Of a stretch of 64,000 nt of DNA, positions 51,769-62,200 are shown in pieces. How positions within the stretch are numbered: the first letter of the stretch is position 1; every line of letters begins with the position of its first letter. The stretch spans positions 434,001-498,000 of the forward strand of contig JADJRC010000002.1 in assembly GCA_016712415.1 (NCBI GenBank), read 5' to 3'. The notes beneath the pieces were generated by a model, which was not told the DNA's origin, ran no database searches, and was given only the letters and a program-made list of their open reading frames with translations. The position numbers and the translations under genes were made by a program. Origin of the DNA: Lewinellaceae bacterium (GTDB taxonomy: Bacteria; Bacteroidota; Bacteroidia; Chitinophagales; Saprospiraceae).

Positions 51769-52173
51769 TCAGCCCTTTAATATGCGCATAAAATCCCTAA
51801 ACGAAATGATTTTCGTCTCAAAGTAATTTCCCAGCGCAAGCAAATTCTGATCGCCGGTGACCAGATACCCGGCTTCGATTGTATGGGAAAAATCTAAAAG
51901 GTAGTTGTCTTTCGCATCTACGAAGTCCGCCCCGGCCTGCTCGATTTCAGCGTAAATGCCGTAGGCTTCCATGATTTGATAAACCTCGATAACACGTTCC
52001 GGGAGAATGTACTTCGCTAACCGGGGGCGGCTGACCACGTCGGCAAATTCGGCTTCCAATGCTTCGCAAATGAACAGTTCGACGGCAGGGTCGCCGACCG
52101 CAAGCGACAAGTCGTCCAGGTGTTGGCCGATGCAGAAACTGACCCAGATGTTCACGTCAATGACGACTCGCAT
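51769..52173 (-). CDS. PIN-domain toxin of a toxin-antitoxin pair (PIN_3 type)
   Basis: 134 residues. Mg-dependent RNase fold: first Asp in MRVVIDVNIWVS, Glu in EALEAEFADVVSRPRL, Asp pair in VDAKDNYLLDFSHTIEAGYLVTGDQNLL. This matches the putative PIN-family toxins (PF13470). The antitoxin gene ends 3 bp upstream. The pair lies between ~100-bp direct repeats. Confidence 0.9.
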   Translation of the reverse strand: MRVVIDVNIWVSFCIGQHLDDLSLAVGDPAVELFICEALEAEFADVVSRPRLAKYILPERVIEVYQIMEAYGIYAEIEQAGADFVDAKDNYLLDFSHTIEAGYLVTGDQNLLALGNYFETKIISFRDFMRILKG

Positions 52174-52176
52174 GGG

Positions 52177-52389
52177 TCATTGTTTTTTGCCGTAGCGATG
52201 TTCCATCACTTCATTGACGATATCTGCTTCGGTGAGCGGCACGTTTTTGGGCGCGTTTCGGATGAAGCGGCGCAGCAATTCTTCTTTCGACTCGACTTTC
52301 ACGAAGTCGAACAGTTTGAGCATTTCCAAAAACGCCTGCTCCTTTTCTTTGTCAACGGAAAGGATGATTCGTGCGGTGGCGGCTGGCAT
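52177..52389 (-). CDS. Antitoxin of the PIN toxin
   Basis: 70 residues from ATG 52389. N-terminal TARIILSVDKEKEQAFLEMLKLFDFVKVES is a short DNA-binding-like strand-helix segment; the acidic C-terminal half NVPLTEADIVNEVMEHRYG would bind the toxin. The position just before a PIN gene supports the role; the family is unnamed here. The start is fixed by the -7 box at 52408-52415, which lies at the longer alternative start (52410). Confidence 0.8.
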   Translation of the reverse strand: MPAATARIILSVDKEKEQAFLEMLKLFDFVKVESKEELLRRFIRNAPKNVPLTEADIVNEVMEHRYGKKQ

Positions 52390-52407
52390 GGTGGTGCGAT
52401 GTTTTTG

Positions 52408-52415
52408 CAAAAGTA
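52408..52415 (-). promoter_or_regulatory. TAnnTTTG-type -7 element for the toxin-antitoxin operon
   Basis: The minus strand reads TACTTTTG, 18 bp before ATG 52389. Confidence 0.55.
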
Positions 52416-52488
52416 AAAAGTTTGGACGAGGTAAACGAGTGGTAATCTTCTCAACCCTGTAAAATTTGCATGACCTTCACTGCCACCA

Positions 52489-52588
52489 GCGCGATGGAAT
52501 CGCAGGCGCGGCTCTCCAGCAGCACGCTCCATACAAAGGAACAGGGTTGAGCATCCGGAGATACTCAACCCTGCTTGGCTTTTCGCTG
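52489..52588. repeat. Direct repeat copy 2 flanking the PIN toxin-antitoxin pair
   Basis: Second copy of the ~100-bp segment (offset 970 bp) with part of the HTCS-tail remnant (SRACDSIALVA on the minus strand) and the hairpin. From 52589 to the M6 stop at 52705 nothing else was recognised. Confidence 0.8.
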
Positions 52589-52704
52589 CTCTTTAATCCT
52601 GTCTGATTTCCCGCGTTGCGTGCGCTTGGGTCAAAAGATGCAAGCGCGACGGTGGAGGACTACCAAGAGCAGCGGATCGGTAAGCGGGTCAGTCCAAAAA
52701 TCCG

Positions 52705-54309
52705 TTACTTCACTTTTATGGTCAGTCTAAAACCGTCTGTGATTTTTTTGTCTACGGTGAATGAGAACGGCGCGTCTGCTTTGTTGAAATCCTTGAACCC
52801 TGCAGTTTCCTTGTAGCTCACGTCGTCAAGCCATTTGACGGTACCATGTTCCTGTGAGAAGTTTGTGCGCGGCACCAGTCGAATGGCTCGCTTGCCCGAC
52901 ACCTCGGGATTTTCCACGGTATACACGATGATGCGATCGCCCTCTTTGTTCAGTTTTCCTCCCTTGCCTGCTTTGAATTGGTCGCGCGACACCACGTCCT
53001 GACCAATCTCTATCACCCACAATTTGGAAGCCTTGGTCTTGTCTGGCACGGCTATCATGGCTGTTCCGCTTTTGCCGGAGAGATATTTCATATCAATTTG
53101 GATATCGCCTGTGGTCGTCAAGGATTGGGCACGTTCACTGGGAAGCCAGCCGTAGCGGAGGCGGTGCCAGCCCATGAAGCCTGTGGCGTACACTATGTCG
53201 CCCATCACATCGTAGCCGCCCACTTCGTGCATATACGGGGCGCTGGCGGGGTACAGTTCATCAGAGCCGAAGCAGTGGCCGATCTCGTGCATCAGGGTGG
53301 TGTAGTGCTCATTGTACGCTTGAGGCATCAGCGTGATCATCTTGCGGACACCCCTGTAGCCTCCTCCGTGCGCTCCGGAGCCGACACTCTTGAACCCCGT
53401 GGCGCCCTTGTTCGGCACAACCACCACAATTGTATTGGGCGGGTAGTCGGTACCTGAGCCCAGCAATCTGATGCTGTGTTCGGTGTATTTCTTCCATTCC
53501 CAGCTTTGGGCATCTGTACTCTTGGGGAAATAGTAGCCGATTCCCTTGTTATTCTCGCCATCGCCCGGCATCCGCTTCCAGGCCTTGTTGAGATTGATGT
53601 TCAACTTCACGCCGTGCCGCTGGAAGGCTTTGGTCAGTTCGCCCTTGCTGGTGAGGGTGTTCCAAAGTTCGTCAAAATTTGTGGACGTGACTTTCTGGTC
53701 GTCAAAGTCCACGAACAGCACTTCGAGGTTGACCGTGGTACCGGCAGCTATCTCGGAGTTGTTCCGTTTGCCTTCCGACCCGCCGCTGAGCAATTGAATT
53801 TCTTTGGACACGGATACCATTACTATATTGTCCAGCGCAACATCGCCATCTGCTCCGTCTATTTCTCCTCTAAATTTCAGGGTGTGGCTGGTTTTTGTGG
53901 CCGTGAAAGTTGCCTCGAAACGTGTCCATTTATATAAATCCTGCGGGAGAGGCATTTTTTTGATGGAGTTCCCATCTATGTCTATGGAAAAGGTATTCGC
54001 CGCCTTGTTCCTGTAATGGAGGTGGACATTTGTTCCGCCTTTGTAATCACCAGCGATCCGGTATATGGTTCCCGGTTTTAAACCGGTTATGTTCTGGCTG
54101 GCAGAGGGGTCAGTGCTGCCGCCGTTATGGTTTAGCCATATCCATCCACCTGGGTTTCCGCCCGTCTGTTGATTCGCAACTTGTGAGACTTCGATTTTCC
54201 ATTCTTTATAAGACGGACTCCCATCGAAAGTTCCATTTTTAGTTAGGTTTTGACCAAATCCTGTGGTCGCAATGACCAAAAAGGTTGCTGAAAAAATTGT
54301 GAATTTCAT
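52705..54309 (-). CDS. Secreted M6-like metalloprotease with N-terminal carbohydrate-binding-like module
   Basis: 534 residues. Signal peptide MKFTIFSATFLVIATTGFGQ. Residues ~20-150 are a jelly-roll CBM-like domain (LTKNGTFDGSPSYKEW ... VALDNIVMVSV). The peptidase domain has zinc motif LMHEIGHCFGSDELYP (His ~341) and GGYDVMGDI, as in M6-like gluzincins. No T9SS tail was found. Upstream is the HTCS gene on the same strand, with three TCCGTCAA sites in between, so HTCS control is likely. It is the second M6-type enzyme in the window and not a close copy of the first. Confidence 0.85.
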   Translation of the reverse strand: MKFTIFSATFLVIATTGFGQNLTKNGTFDGSPSYKEWKIEVSQVANQQTGGNPGGWIWLNHNGGSTDPSASQNITGLKPGTIYRIAGDYKGGTNVHLHYRNKAANTFSIDIDGNSIKKMPLPQDLYKWTRFEATFTATKTSHTLKFRGEIDGADGDVALDNIVMVSVSKEIQLLSGGSEGKRNNSEIAAGTTVNLEVLFVDFDDQKVTSTNFDELWNTLTSKGELTKAFQRHGVKLNINLNKAWKRMPGDGENNKGIGYYFPKSTDAQSWEWKKYTEHSIRLLGSGTDYPPNTIVVVVPNKGATGFKSVGSGAHGGGYRGVRKMITLMPQAYNEHYTTLMHEIGHCFGSDELYPASAPYMHEVGGYDVMGDIVYATGFMGWHRLRYGWLPSERAQSLTTTGDIQIDMKYLSGKSGTAMIAVPDKTKASKLWVIEIGQDVVSRDQFKAGKGGKLNKEGDRIIVYTVENPEVSGKRAIRLVPRTNFSQEHGTVKWLDDVSYKETAGFKDFNKADAPFSFTVDKKITDGFRLTIKVK

Positions 54310-54432
54310 TTTAAGAATTTTCGGTTAATAATGTCGCCTACTCTCTCCTGGATTTTCGGCATCCTCCCATCGCCCGAAGAAAATCTTCCACTGAACGACA
54401 GCACAAACATGCCCCCCTCCCAAGTGATGTTT

Positions 54433-54491
54433 TCCGTCAACCTTGTAGTATTTTCCGTCAAACTCCATGGAGATGTAGCAAAATCCGTCAA
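54433..54491 (-). promoter_or_regulatory. Three TCCGTCAA sites upstream of the M6 protease gene (candidate HTCS operator)
   Basis: Sites at 54433-54440, 54454-54461 and 54484-54491, spacings 21 and 30 bp, identical to the set before the LecB-like gene. They lie between the HTCS stop and the protease start. Confidence 0.65.
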
Positions 54492-54584
54492 TTTTAGACT
54501 GAAAATGGGGGTGCCAGTCCCTGTTCATCTCCGAAGGCAACTTCCCGAACCGCTGCTTAACAGGTACGTCGGGCTTGCAAAAGC

Positions 54585-57500
54585 CTACTCTCCCAACATC
54601 TCCGAAGGCAACTTCCCGAACCGCTGCTTGAAACTTCTGGAAAAGGAGCGGGCATCGTCGTAGCCCACTTTTGAAGCTACATGCGCGATGGAATCGTACG
54701 TGCGGTTTTCGAGCAACCGGCGGGCTTCGCCGAGACGCACTTCCTGCAGGTACTGGATCGGTGTCAGCCCGGTAAGGCGTTTCAACTGTCGGAGCAGGGT
54801 TGACTCGCTCATGGCAAATTCGTGGGCCAGCCCCGACACACTGAGCAAGTCGTCGGAAAAGTGTTGTTGCACGTACGTCTCGAAGGCTTTGAGCCATGTC
54901 CGGTCTGTTTCGGAGATATCGGGGGCGCTTTCGCCCGGTTCGGCGTCACCCACGAGGGCTTCCTTCCGGGCTGCCTGGTTTTTCAACAGGTTGTCGATGC
55001 GTACCAGCAGTTCTTCCTCGTTGAAGGGTTTGAGCAGGTAGTCGTCGACTCCGATACGCAGGGCGTTCAGTTTGTCCCGGACGTCCGCCCGCGCCGTGAG
55101 CATGATGACGGGGATAAGCCGGGTGGCGTCGTCGGATTTCAGTTTTTCGAGCAGTTGGAAGCCGTCCATGACGGGCATCATAAGGTCGGAAAGAATGAGA
55201 TCCGGAATGATGAATGATGAATGCGGAATGGGGAGTGATGAATGATGAATGGTGGCATTTTCGTTCCTGTTGTTCGGATTCATCATTCTCCATTCATCAT
55301 TCATCATTCCGCATTCATCATTCATCATTCCGCATTCACCATTCATCATTCCCAACGCTGCCTGGCCATTTTCGGCGGTGACGACGTGGTATTTTTCGGA
55401 CAAAATCAGGCGCAGGTACTCCTGCAATTCGGGGTTGTCTTCCACCACGAGTATGGTTTGCCGGTGGCTGCTACCGGCTGTTTCCGGAAGCGTTTTGTTG
55501 GGCTCGTGTTTCACGGACAGCGGTTGAATAAATTCATTGTTTGCCGAAGGAGCAAGGCCGCTGCCGCGAAGTCCCCGGGGGGGGCTCGTCTCACTGTTCA
55601 CGCCAGTTGTCGCCTGATCGTCCGTTACCGGCAAGGGTCTGTCGACCATGGTAACCGGAAAGGCTACCTGAAAAACCGATCCTTTGCCAGGGGTGCTTTC
55701 CACATCTATGGTCCCGCCCAAAAGCCGGGCGTACTCCTTACAAAGGTTGAGGCCGATGCCTGTGCCGCCCTCCACGGGTTTGTCGGGCCTGTTGGTCTGG
55801 AAAAAGCGATCAAACACATGGGGCAGGTCGTCAGGGTGGATGCCGGGGCCGGTGTCGGCTACGGTTATTCGGATCATGCCGTCGTTTAATGATACTTCGG
55901 CCCTGATGCGCTCGCCGGCCGGGGTGAATTTGAAGGCATTGGACAGCAGGTTGTACAGGATCTGGCGGCATTTGACTTGGTCTATTTTTGCTGTTAATTG
56001 CCGCTCTATCTTTGTCTCAAACGAAAAATCAATCTGTTTGTGGTGCGCCAAAGACTCAAACTGCATGAAGTAAGTCCGGAAAAAAGACGGCAGTTCAGTC
56101 GGTTTTTCAACCAGATCCATTTTGCCCATTTCCAGTTTCCGCAGATCGAGTATCTCGGCGACCAGTTGCTCCAGTTGCTTTCCGCTGTGACTGGCTATTT
56201 CCAGCAGGCGGGTTTGTTTTTCGGTCAGCCGGTTTTCTTTCAAGAGGGAATGGACGGGGCCGAGCATCAGTGTGAGCGGGGTGCGCAGTTCGTGGCTTAC
56301 GTTGGCAAAAAAGCGGGATTTGGCGGCATCGAGGGATTCCAGGCGCCTGGCCTGTTGCCGGATCAGGTTATTTTGGACCGTCAAGGCCTTTCTTTTTCTG
56401 CGCAGGTTGAAGAAGGCCCAGGTGAGTATCAGGATAATTAACAGGGTAAAAACAGTAATAACCAGCAAATAGCGAAGGTTCGCCGCTTTTTCTTTTTGTT
56501 CTTCTTCCAGGGTTTCTTTTTCTACTTCGAGGTAATACTTCTGCGCGTTGGCGCCCGCTCCCCGGTTCGTCAGATCATCCCTGTGCATCTGCATTTTTTT
56601 CGTGAATTCGAGCGCGTCGGCGTACTGTCCTTCCGCTTCTGCAAAACCTGCTTTGACCTGGAAACTATGGGCCAGCATATCGACCATCTTCAATTCATCT
56701 GCACTGGCGTACGCCCGGTTGATGAACGACTTTGCCGAGAGCCGGTTGCCGATCTCCCATTCCGTTTCAGCCAGCGAATGGAGACAACGTATTTCAAGCC
56801 ACCGGTCTGCAACGTCTGTACTCAGCCGCAGGGCATCGATATAAAATGATTTGGCTTTTTCAAACGCTTTTTCTTCCCTGCATATATCTCCGCGGCCCAT
56901 TAAAATCAATATCCAAAACCCTTTTTCGCTACGTGTCAAAGGGTTGGGTTTTGCTACGGATTCCAGGGCATCGAGGTGCCCGGCCATTTTCCCGTATTCA
57001 CCGGCCGAGAAGCTCAGGTTCACCAGGTTTTTGTGCAGCCTGATGATGATTTCCGAATCGCCACGCGCCACGGCTTCGTCCAGCAAGGCCTCCACTGCCA
57101 ACAGCACGTCTTCAATTTTGCGGTGTTTCAGGCTGCTGTTCAATTTCCACAACTTGCAAAGCGCGATCCGGCTTTGATCGCCCGTTCGCTCGTACAGACG
57201 CAGGGCCTTTTCGATATGGCGTGCTGCCGAGCGGCCATTGCTGAGTGCATCGTGGAAGCGATACAGGTCAAGATGTGCCTGGGCTTCGGCAGAAAGCGTC
57301 TTTCGCTTGTGTGCGATTTTTACTATTTCGTCGCCAACATAAATGGCTGCCGGGAGGTTGAAACGGCGCTCCAGGTTTAGCATCACGGAATAATAAGTCC
57401 GGTAAAGGCAATCATAATCCTGGCCGCATTGCCCGCGCACCAGCAGCAGTATAAACTGCAAGGAAGTGTCGGATGGTTTTTGGTCCAGCTGGGTTACGAT

Positions 57501-57620
57501 GAGGGGCCAGAGTGCATCGGCAGCCGGATCTGGATATGTATTATTTTGAGCGGCCAATTTGCCCGCCGTGCCCGCCAAAATAAGGAGTAAAAAAAGTATG
57601 CAGGATAAGCGTATTTTCAT
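54585..57620 (-). CDS. One-component hybrid sensor (HTCS): TPR sensor, kinase, receiver with insertion, AraC output
   Basis: 1011 residues from ATG 57620, which begins the signal MKIRLSCILFLLLILAGTAG. The periplasmic part is TPR-like helical repeats (~60-370) instead of a Reg_prop propeller. One TM helix (YLLVITVFTLLIILILTWAF) leads to HisKA with H443 in FFANVSHELRTPLTL and an HATPase with VADTGPGIHPDD and GGTGIGLNL. The receiver has ILVVEDNPELQEY and phospho-acceptor D812 in ILSDLMMPVMDGF. C-terminal AraC HTH (ARSFSRSFKQRFGKLPSEM). Between helix alpha-2 and strand beta-3 of the receiver, 49 residues replace the usual ~7; they are coded by a heptamer hairpin. Probably controls the neighbouring M6 and lectin genes. 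Confidence 0.92.
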   Translation of the reverse strand: MKIRLSCILFLLLILAGTAGKLAAQNNTYPDPAADALWPLIVTQLDQKPSDTSLQFILLLVRGQCGQDYDCLYRTYYSVMLNLERRFNLPAAIYVGDEIVKIAHKRKTLSAEAQAHLDLYRFHDALSNGRSAARHIEKALRLYERTGDQSRIALCKLWKLNSSLKHRKIEDVLLAVEALLDEAVARGDSEIIIRLHKNLVNLSFSAGEYGKMAGHLDALESVAKPNPLTRSEKGFWILILMGRGDICREEKAFEKAKSFYIDALRLSTDVADRWLEIRCLHSLAETEWEIGNRLSAKSFINRAYASADELKMVDMLAHSFQVKAGFAEAEGQYADALEFTKKMQMHRDDLTNRGAGANAQKYYLEVEKETLEEEQKEKAANLRYLLVITVFTLLIILILTWAFFNLRRKRKALTVQNNLIRQQARRLESLDAAKSRFFANVSHELRTPLTLMLGPVHSLLKENRLTEKQTRLLEIASHSGKQLEQLVAEILDLRKLEMGKMDLVEKPTELPSFFRTYFMQFESLAHHKQIDFSFETKIERQLTAKIDQVKCRQILYNLLSNAFKFTPAGERIRAEVSLNDGMIRITVADTGPGIHPDDLPHVFDRFFQTNRPDKPVEGGTGIGLNLCKEYARLLGGTIDVESTPGKGSVFQVAFPVTMVDRPLPVTDDQATTGVNSETSPPRGLRGSGLAPSANNEFIQPLSVKHEPNKTLPETAGSSHRQTILVVEDNPELQEYLRLILSEKYHVVTAENGQAALGMMNGECGMMNDECGMMNDEWRMMNPNNRNENATIHHSSLPIPHSSFIIPDLILSDLMMPVMDGFQLLEKLKSDDATRLIPVIMLTARADVRDKLNALRIGVDDYLLKPFNEEELLVRIDNLLKNQAARKEALVGDAEPGESAPDISETDRTWLKAFETYVQQHFSDDLLSVSGLAHEFAMSESTLLRQLKRLTGLTPIQYLQEVRLGEARRLLENRTYDSIAHVASKVGYDDARSFSRSFKQRFGKLPSEMLGE
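55204..55352. repeat. Heptamer hairpin inserted in frame in the HTCS receiver domain
   Basis: Left arm 55204-55254 contains GAATGATGAATGATGAATG-type units. The right arm 55278-55352 contains the reverse complement ATTCATC-type units, with a 23-bp centre. On the coding strand, three 7-bp units make 21 bp, or seven codons, giving the peptide repeat MMNDECG. The excess over a normal receiver is about 42 residues = 126 bp = 18 x 7. Confidence 0.9.
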
Positions 57621-58038
57621 TCTGGCTATAACTCGCATGGATCAATAATGTACTGTGTTTACCTGACTGGCCGCGTACTGACGGGTTTCTTGGATGTTAG
57701 TCGGCGTATCGAAAAAAAAGATGAATGGGGAGGTGCTCAACATCTCTTTTCGGAGGGAAGGTATACAAAGCGGGCTTCTTTTATCGCATCAGATATTTTT
57801 TTAATCTCAGATTGAATCTGGTGGTCCGTCCAGTGCTTCAAAAACCCGATATTGCCTGCATTCGAAGTTGATCGCAAATATGACAGCGACATCCAAAACA
57901 CAAGATATCTACTAGCGTTTTCCATACATTACCGGCTTGCACCGATCGGTTTTGGGCGGTTTGGTCTCCACGTTAATATTTCTCCCAACCCTCTGTTCAA
58001 AAATCTCCGACCTTTGACCCTGTAAACAAAAACACCCG
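57621..58038. other. Gap between HTCS and flippase-like gene
   Basis: About 418 bp. A 62-codon minus frame (57737-57925) has no recognised family and is not called. Probably holds divergent promoters; no clear TAnnTTTG box was picked out. Confidence 0.45.
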
Positions 58039-59159
58039 GTGCACAAAAACAATATCTCCCAAACGATCGAGTCTGAAAGCGGGCGCGCGGTGCGATCCTT
58101 TCGGTTGTCGCGAATTATTCTGCCCGTTTTGCTCGGCGTGGCTGCCGTTGCCTATCTCTTCTACGGGCAGTTCGACTCCCGGCAGTTCAGGGAAATTCAA
58201 TGGACCGGCAGGACCTTTGCATGGATCGGTTTGGCGTTTGTGGTGCTTCTATTGCGGCACCTGTTTTATACCCTGCGGCTGCACACCATTACGGGCAGCG
58301 TCTTTTCCTGGCGCAAATGCCTCAAACTTATTGTGTTCTGGGAGTTCAGTGCAGCGCTCACGCCTACAAGCAAGGGCGGGCCTTTTGTGATGCTGTTTGT
58401 GCTTACCCGCGAAAACCTCAGCGCAGGGCGCACGGCGGCTGCCATTTTTTATACCATGGCCCTCGATTCCGCTTTTTTCATCATAAGCCTGCCCTTGCTG
58501 CTGTCTGTCTATGGCCCGCCGATGTTGTACCCCGGTATGAAGCGTTTTGGCGATGTAGGGCTGGCCAGCGGCACCTTTTTCGTCACCTACGGATTGATGG
58601 CCGCTTACCTGCTGGTGCTCGTGTTTTTTTGCTGATCCGGCCGCGTTATGCAAAGACGACCCTTGGCTGGCTCGCCGCCCGCCCGATATTGAAACGATGG
58701 TCGCCGCGGCTGCTCCTGCTCGGCGAAGAATTCGAACTGGCGGCAAGGGAAATGCGCCTGCGCGACTGGCGTTACCACCTGAAGGTTGTCATCGGAACGG
58801 TGGGCGCCTGGACGAGCAAATTTGTCATGATCAACTGTCTGATCATTGCTGTGGCGCCTTCCATACCGGTAGACGGCGCCACACAGGCGTTTATTTACGC
58901 ACGGCTGGTCGCCATGTTCACCATTATGGCCTTCAGTCCGACCCCCGGCGGTGCAGGGCTGGCCGAACTCGCGCTGGTCGGGTTTATCGCCGATTATGTA
59001 CCCAGGGGGGTGGGGCTGGTTGTGGCGCTGCTGTGGCGCGGCATGGCTTACTACGGCTACCTGCTAACGGGCGCTATTATTGTGCCGGGCTGGGTTGCGG
59101 CGAAGGTAGGTAAACGGGAGTCGCCGGCCGATGAGCCCGGAGTACACACAATCGGCTGA
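58039..59159 (+). CDS. Flippase-like/lysylphosphatidylglycerol synthase TM-region family membrane protein, one -1 frameshift
   Basis: About 373 residues after adding one T to the T7 run 58624-58630, joining ..LVLVFF and LLIRPRYAKTTLGW... Six to eight membrane helices. Family motifs: SAALTPTSKGGPFVMLFVL (usual form ATPGKxGE) and MAFSPTPGGAGLAELALVGF, the classic PTPGGxGxxE box. PF03706 members transport or flip lipids, or form the membrane half of MprF. Starts at GTG 58039. No catalytic lysyltransferase domain, so a stand-alone transporter. Confidence 0.88.
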
Positions 59160-59242
59160 TCCTTATACCCCGGATATAATATTTGAATATTCTTCTCCCC
59201 TGCCTGGATAAACCATGCGCAGGGGAGGGTTTGAAATACTGT

Positions 59243-62200
59243 TTACCGCACTACGCCAACTTTCCGCGTTATCGCTCCATCTTTCGTGCTGAGCCGCAGC
59301 ATATACATGCCCGGCGCCAGGTTTGAAACGTCGACGGAAATGCCGGCGGCGGCGTGGGGGTATTGGGTGTCGAGCACCGTACGGCTGGTTGCGTCGCAAA
59401 GGGCGAGGCGCACAGGACCCGTCGCGGCCTGCAGGAAATCGATGTTCAGCCGGTCGGTAGCGGGGTTGGGAAACACCCGTACGGCAAAGGCGTCTTTCGG
59501 ATCATGCGCAGCCGTCAGGCCAACGGTGACCATAATCTCATAGGTACTGCTGCCGCAACTGTTGGCAACGGTAAGCCCTACGGTGTAGGTACCCGGCGAC
59601 GCGTAAACGTGCTGCGGGTTTTGTTCGTTCGATACCGGCGACCCGTCGCCGAAATCCCACGACATGGACGTGATGCTGCCATTCGATGTATTCGTAAACG
59701 AGGAGACCAGGCCGTTGGTAGCCGCAGTGAAGCCTGCTACCGGCTCGGCGTCGGGATGCACGGTGATCGTGGCCGATTCGCCGATGCAGGGTTTTTCCTG
59801 TACCTGCCAGTTGTAGAAATAGTAATAGAATCCCAGCGGATTTGTCGTAGCGTTGGAACTGTATATCCGCACAACGTTGTCGAGTACATAGGGGTAGGCG
59901 ACGCCCGCGTTGTTGCGGTAGAGGTTCTCGCTCACGTTGCCGAGGCTGTAATTGCCCGCCAGCGGAATGTCCATATTGAGCGCAATCGTGTTGAATCCGT
60001 TTTGCAGAGGCGTCGTCACGGTTTGTATGACGTTGTTGGAGGCGTCGTACAGTCTGATGGTGCGGTTGCCCGCGCCCTGCGCGTACACGTTCACGCTGAT
60101 CAGGCGGAAGGGTACGAATGCCTCGAACAGTAAACGGCCGTCGAAGCCGCTGTTGTGGTTGCCGCCGCCGCCAAAGGTATTGTCGACCGGACCGGCCTGA
60201 CCCACAGGTTTTTCTTCCAGTTGTTGCACGGTGTAGACTGTGGGGGAAGTCACACCGGTCGCCGTGTACGAAGTGCCCGTAAACACGAGGTTTCCGTCGA
60301 CGAACCAGTTCGCCGTGTTGCCTGCGGCCACGCCTGCATTCAGCGTCACGGAATCTGCATCACAGAAGAATACATCGGGAACGACATCGGGCGCCGGCGG
60401 AACCTGGTAGTTTACCGTCAGGGTATGGGTATCTTCACCCAGCGTATTGGTTACGGTAAGCGTGACGAGGTAAGTCCCCGGTTCAGCGTAGCTGTGTGTC
60501 GGACTGATGGCTGTGCTCGTTTCGCCGTCGCCAAAGTCCCAGAGCCAGCCCTGGGGGATATTCGTCGACTGGTCGGTGAACTTGAAAACACCAAAACAGT
60601 TGACTTCGACATCGACGATAAAACTGGCGGTAGGCGCCTGCACGGCCGTCTGGCAATACGTCGGCAGGGTAAAATCTTCCGTTTCGTCGCCGGCCTGGTT
60701 GGCGCTGCCCTGGCTGGCATTCAGGCCCATGCCCCTTCCGGCAAAGGCTTCCCAGATCAGGCAGCGGTGTGCGCTCGCGTACAACATTTCATCAGCGGCG
60801 AGGATAGCGTCGCGCGCATCAAGGAAACCGGGGCCGCAGGGCTGGAGTCTCATGCCTTCGAGTACGAGGCGCAGGGCAGTATTGTTGCCGCCGTCGCCGT
60901 TGTACCAGTCGGGGTCGAAGCCTTCCTGGTCGATCAGTTTCCAGGTCATGTCCCAGAGTGCCTGGCTCCATATCTCGCCGATGTTGTGCACTTCCGAACT
61001 CAGCGACAGGTCGCCGTAGGTCTGGCCGTTGATGCTCATGTCGGTGGAGTAGGGGAATCGGCGGATACCGTTGCCTGACGTATCGTTAATCGCAAAAGTG
61101 CCAATGCCGCGCGCGTCCGCGCCGGCATCGCCGGGTTCGATGGTCAGGATAAGTCCCAGCCAGTCGCTCCAGCCTTCACCACCCTGTTCGCCGTTGAACA
61201 GGCAATTGGAATTGGAAGGGCCTCCAGTCATACGGTTGGAAACGCCGTGGCCGTATTCGTGTATCACGATGCCGTTGTCGAGCGACCCGTCGCGGTCGGC
61301 GCCGGCGGCGCCTGCCGAACCCAGCGTAGCATTGACGGTCTGTCCGTTGTTGAGTTTTGCCTTGATCAAATTACCGTCGGCCTGGGAAATCATGACGGCG
61401 GGGATACTGAACAGGCCATTGCCGCCCATCGAAAACGGAGCGCCTCCGGTGTTGTTGATCACAATGACCGCCAGCGCGCCGGCATCCTCCGCGAGTTGAG
61501 CCTTATCGACAAAGGGACAGTTGCCGCGATCGACCACGACAATTTTTCCTTCTATGTCAAAGGCATTCAGGGCAGGATCACAGGCGTCGGTCGCCGGGGC
61601 ATTGGCATCTTCATACAGAACCAGATCGGAGGTGATCGGCGCCGACAGTCCGGGACCAAAACTCGCTTCCACTGCGTCATAGTCGGCTGCAATATCGGCC
61701 GGTACATGGACTGTCAGGATGGAAGGCGCGCCGGAAAGCCACAGAAACATTTGCATGCGGCCGCTGAAGCCGTCGTCGGGCGTGGAAAAGTTGGCATTAT
61801 TGGTACCGCCGCCGTCCAGGGCTTCTGCCCTCACGTAGTCGTTGCCTTCGCCGTCGTTGCCGTAGTTGTTTTCCTGAAAATTTCCGGCCGCCTCGGTGAA
61901 TCCGTGGCGGTACAGGATGTCGTGTATCATGTTGTTCACATAGAACAGGTTGGTGATCGCGGCGTCCTGGTTGAATTCGGGATTTTGTCCCAGGTCGAGC
62001 GGAAAGTCGAACTGAAGCCCGGCGCCTCCGTCCGGCGAATAGCCGGGCTGGTCGTCGTCGTCCTGGTCCTCGTAGGCGTACACGTTGTTGCCGCGGGTGA
62101 AGGTGTATTCCGCGCCGGCAGCGCCGTCGGTATCGTGCCAGCCGAAGGGCGAGGCGAGGGCCAGTTCGGGGTTGGTTACCAGGCTTCTGGGGCCGAAATT

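Noticed and set aside
57737..57925. 62-codon minus frame upstream of the HTCS
   Set aside because: No recognised motif, no promoter or close neighbour gene; kept only as part of the gap note.
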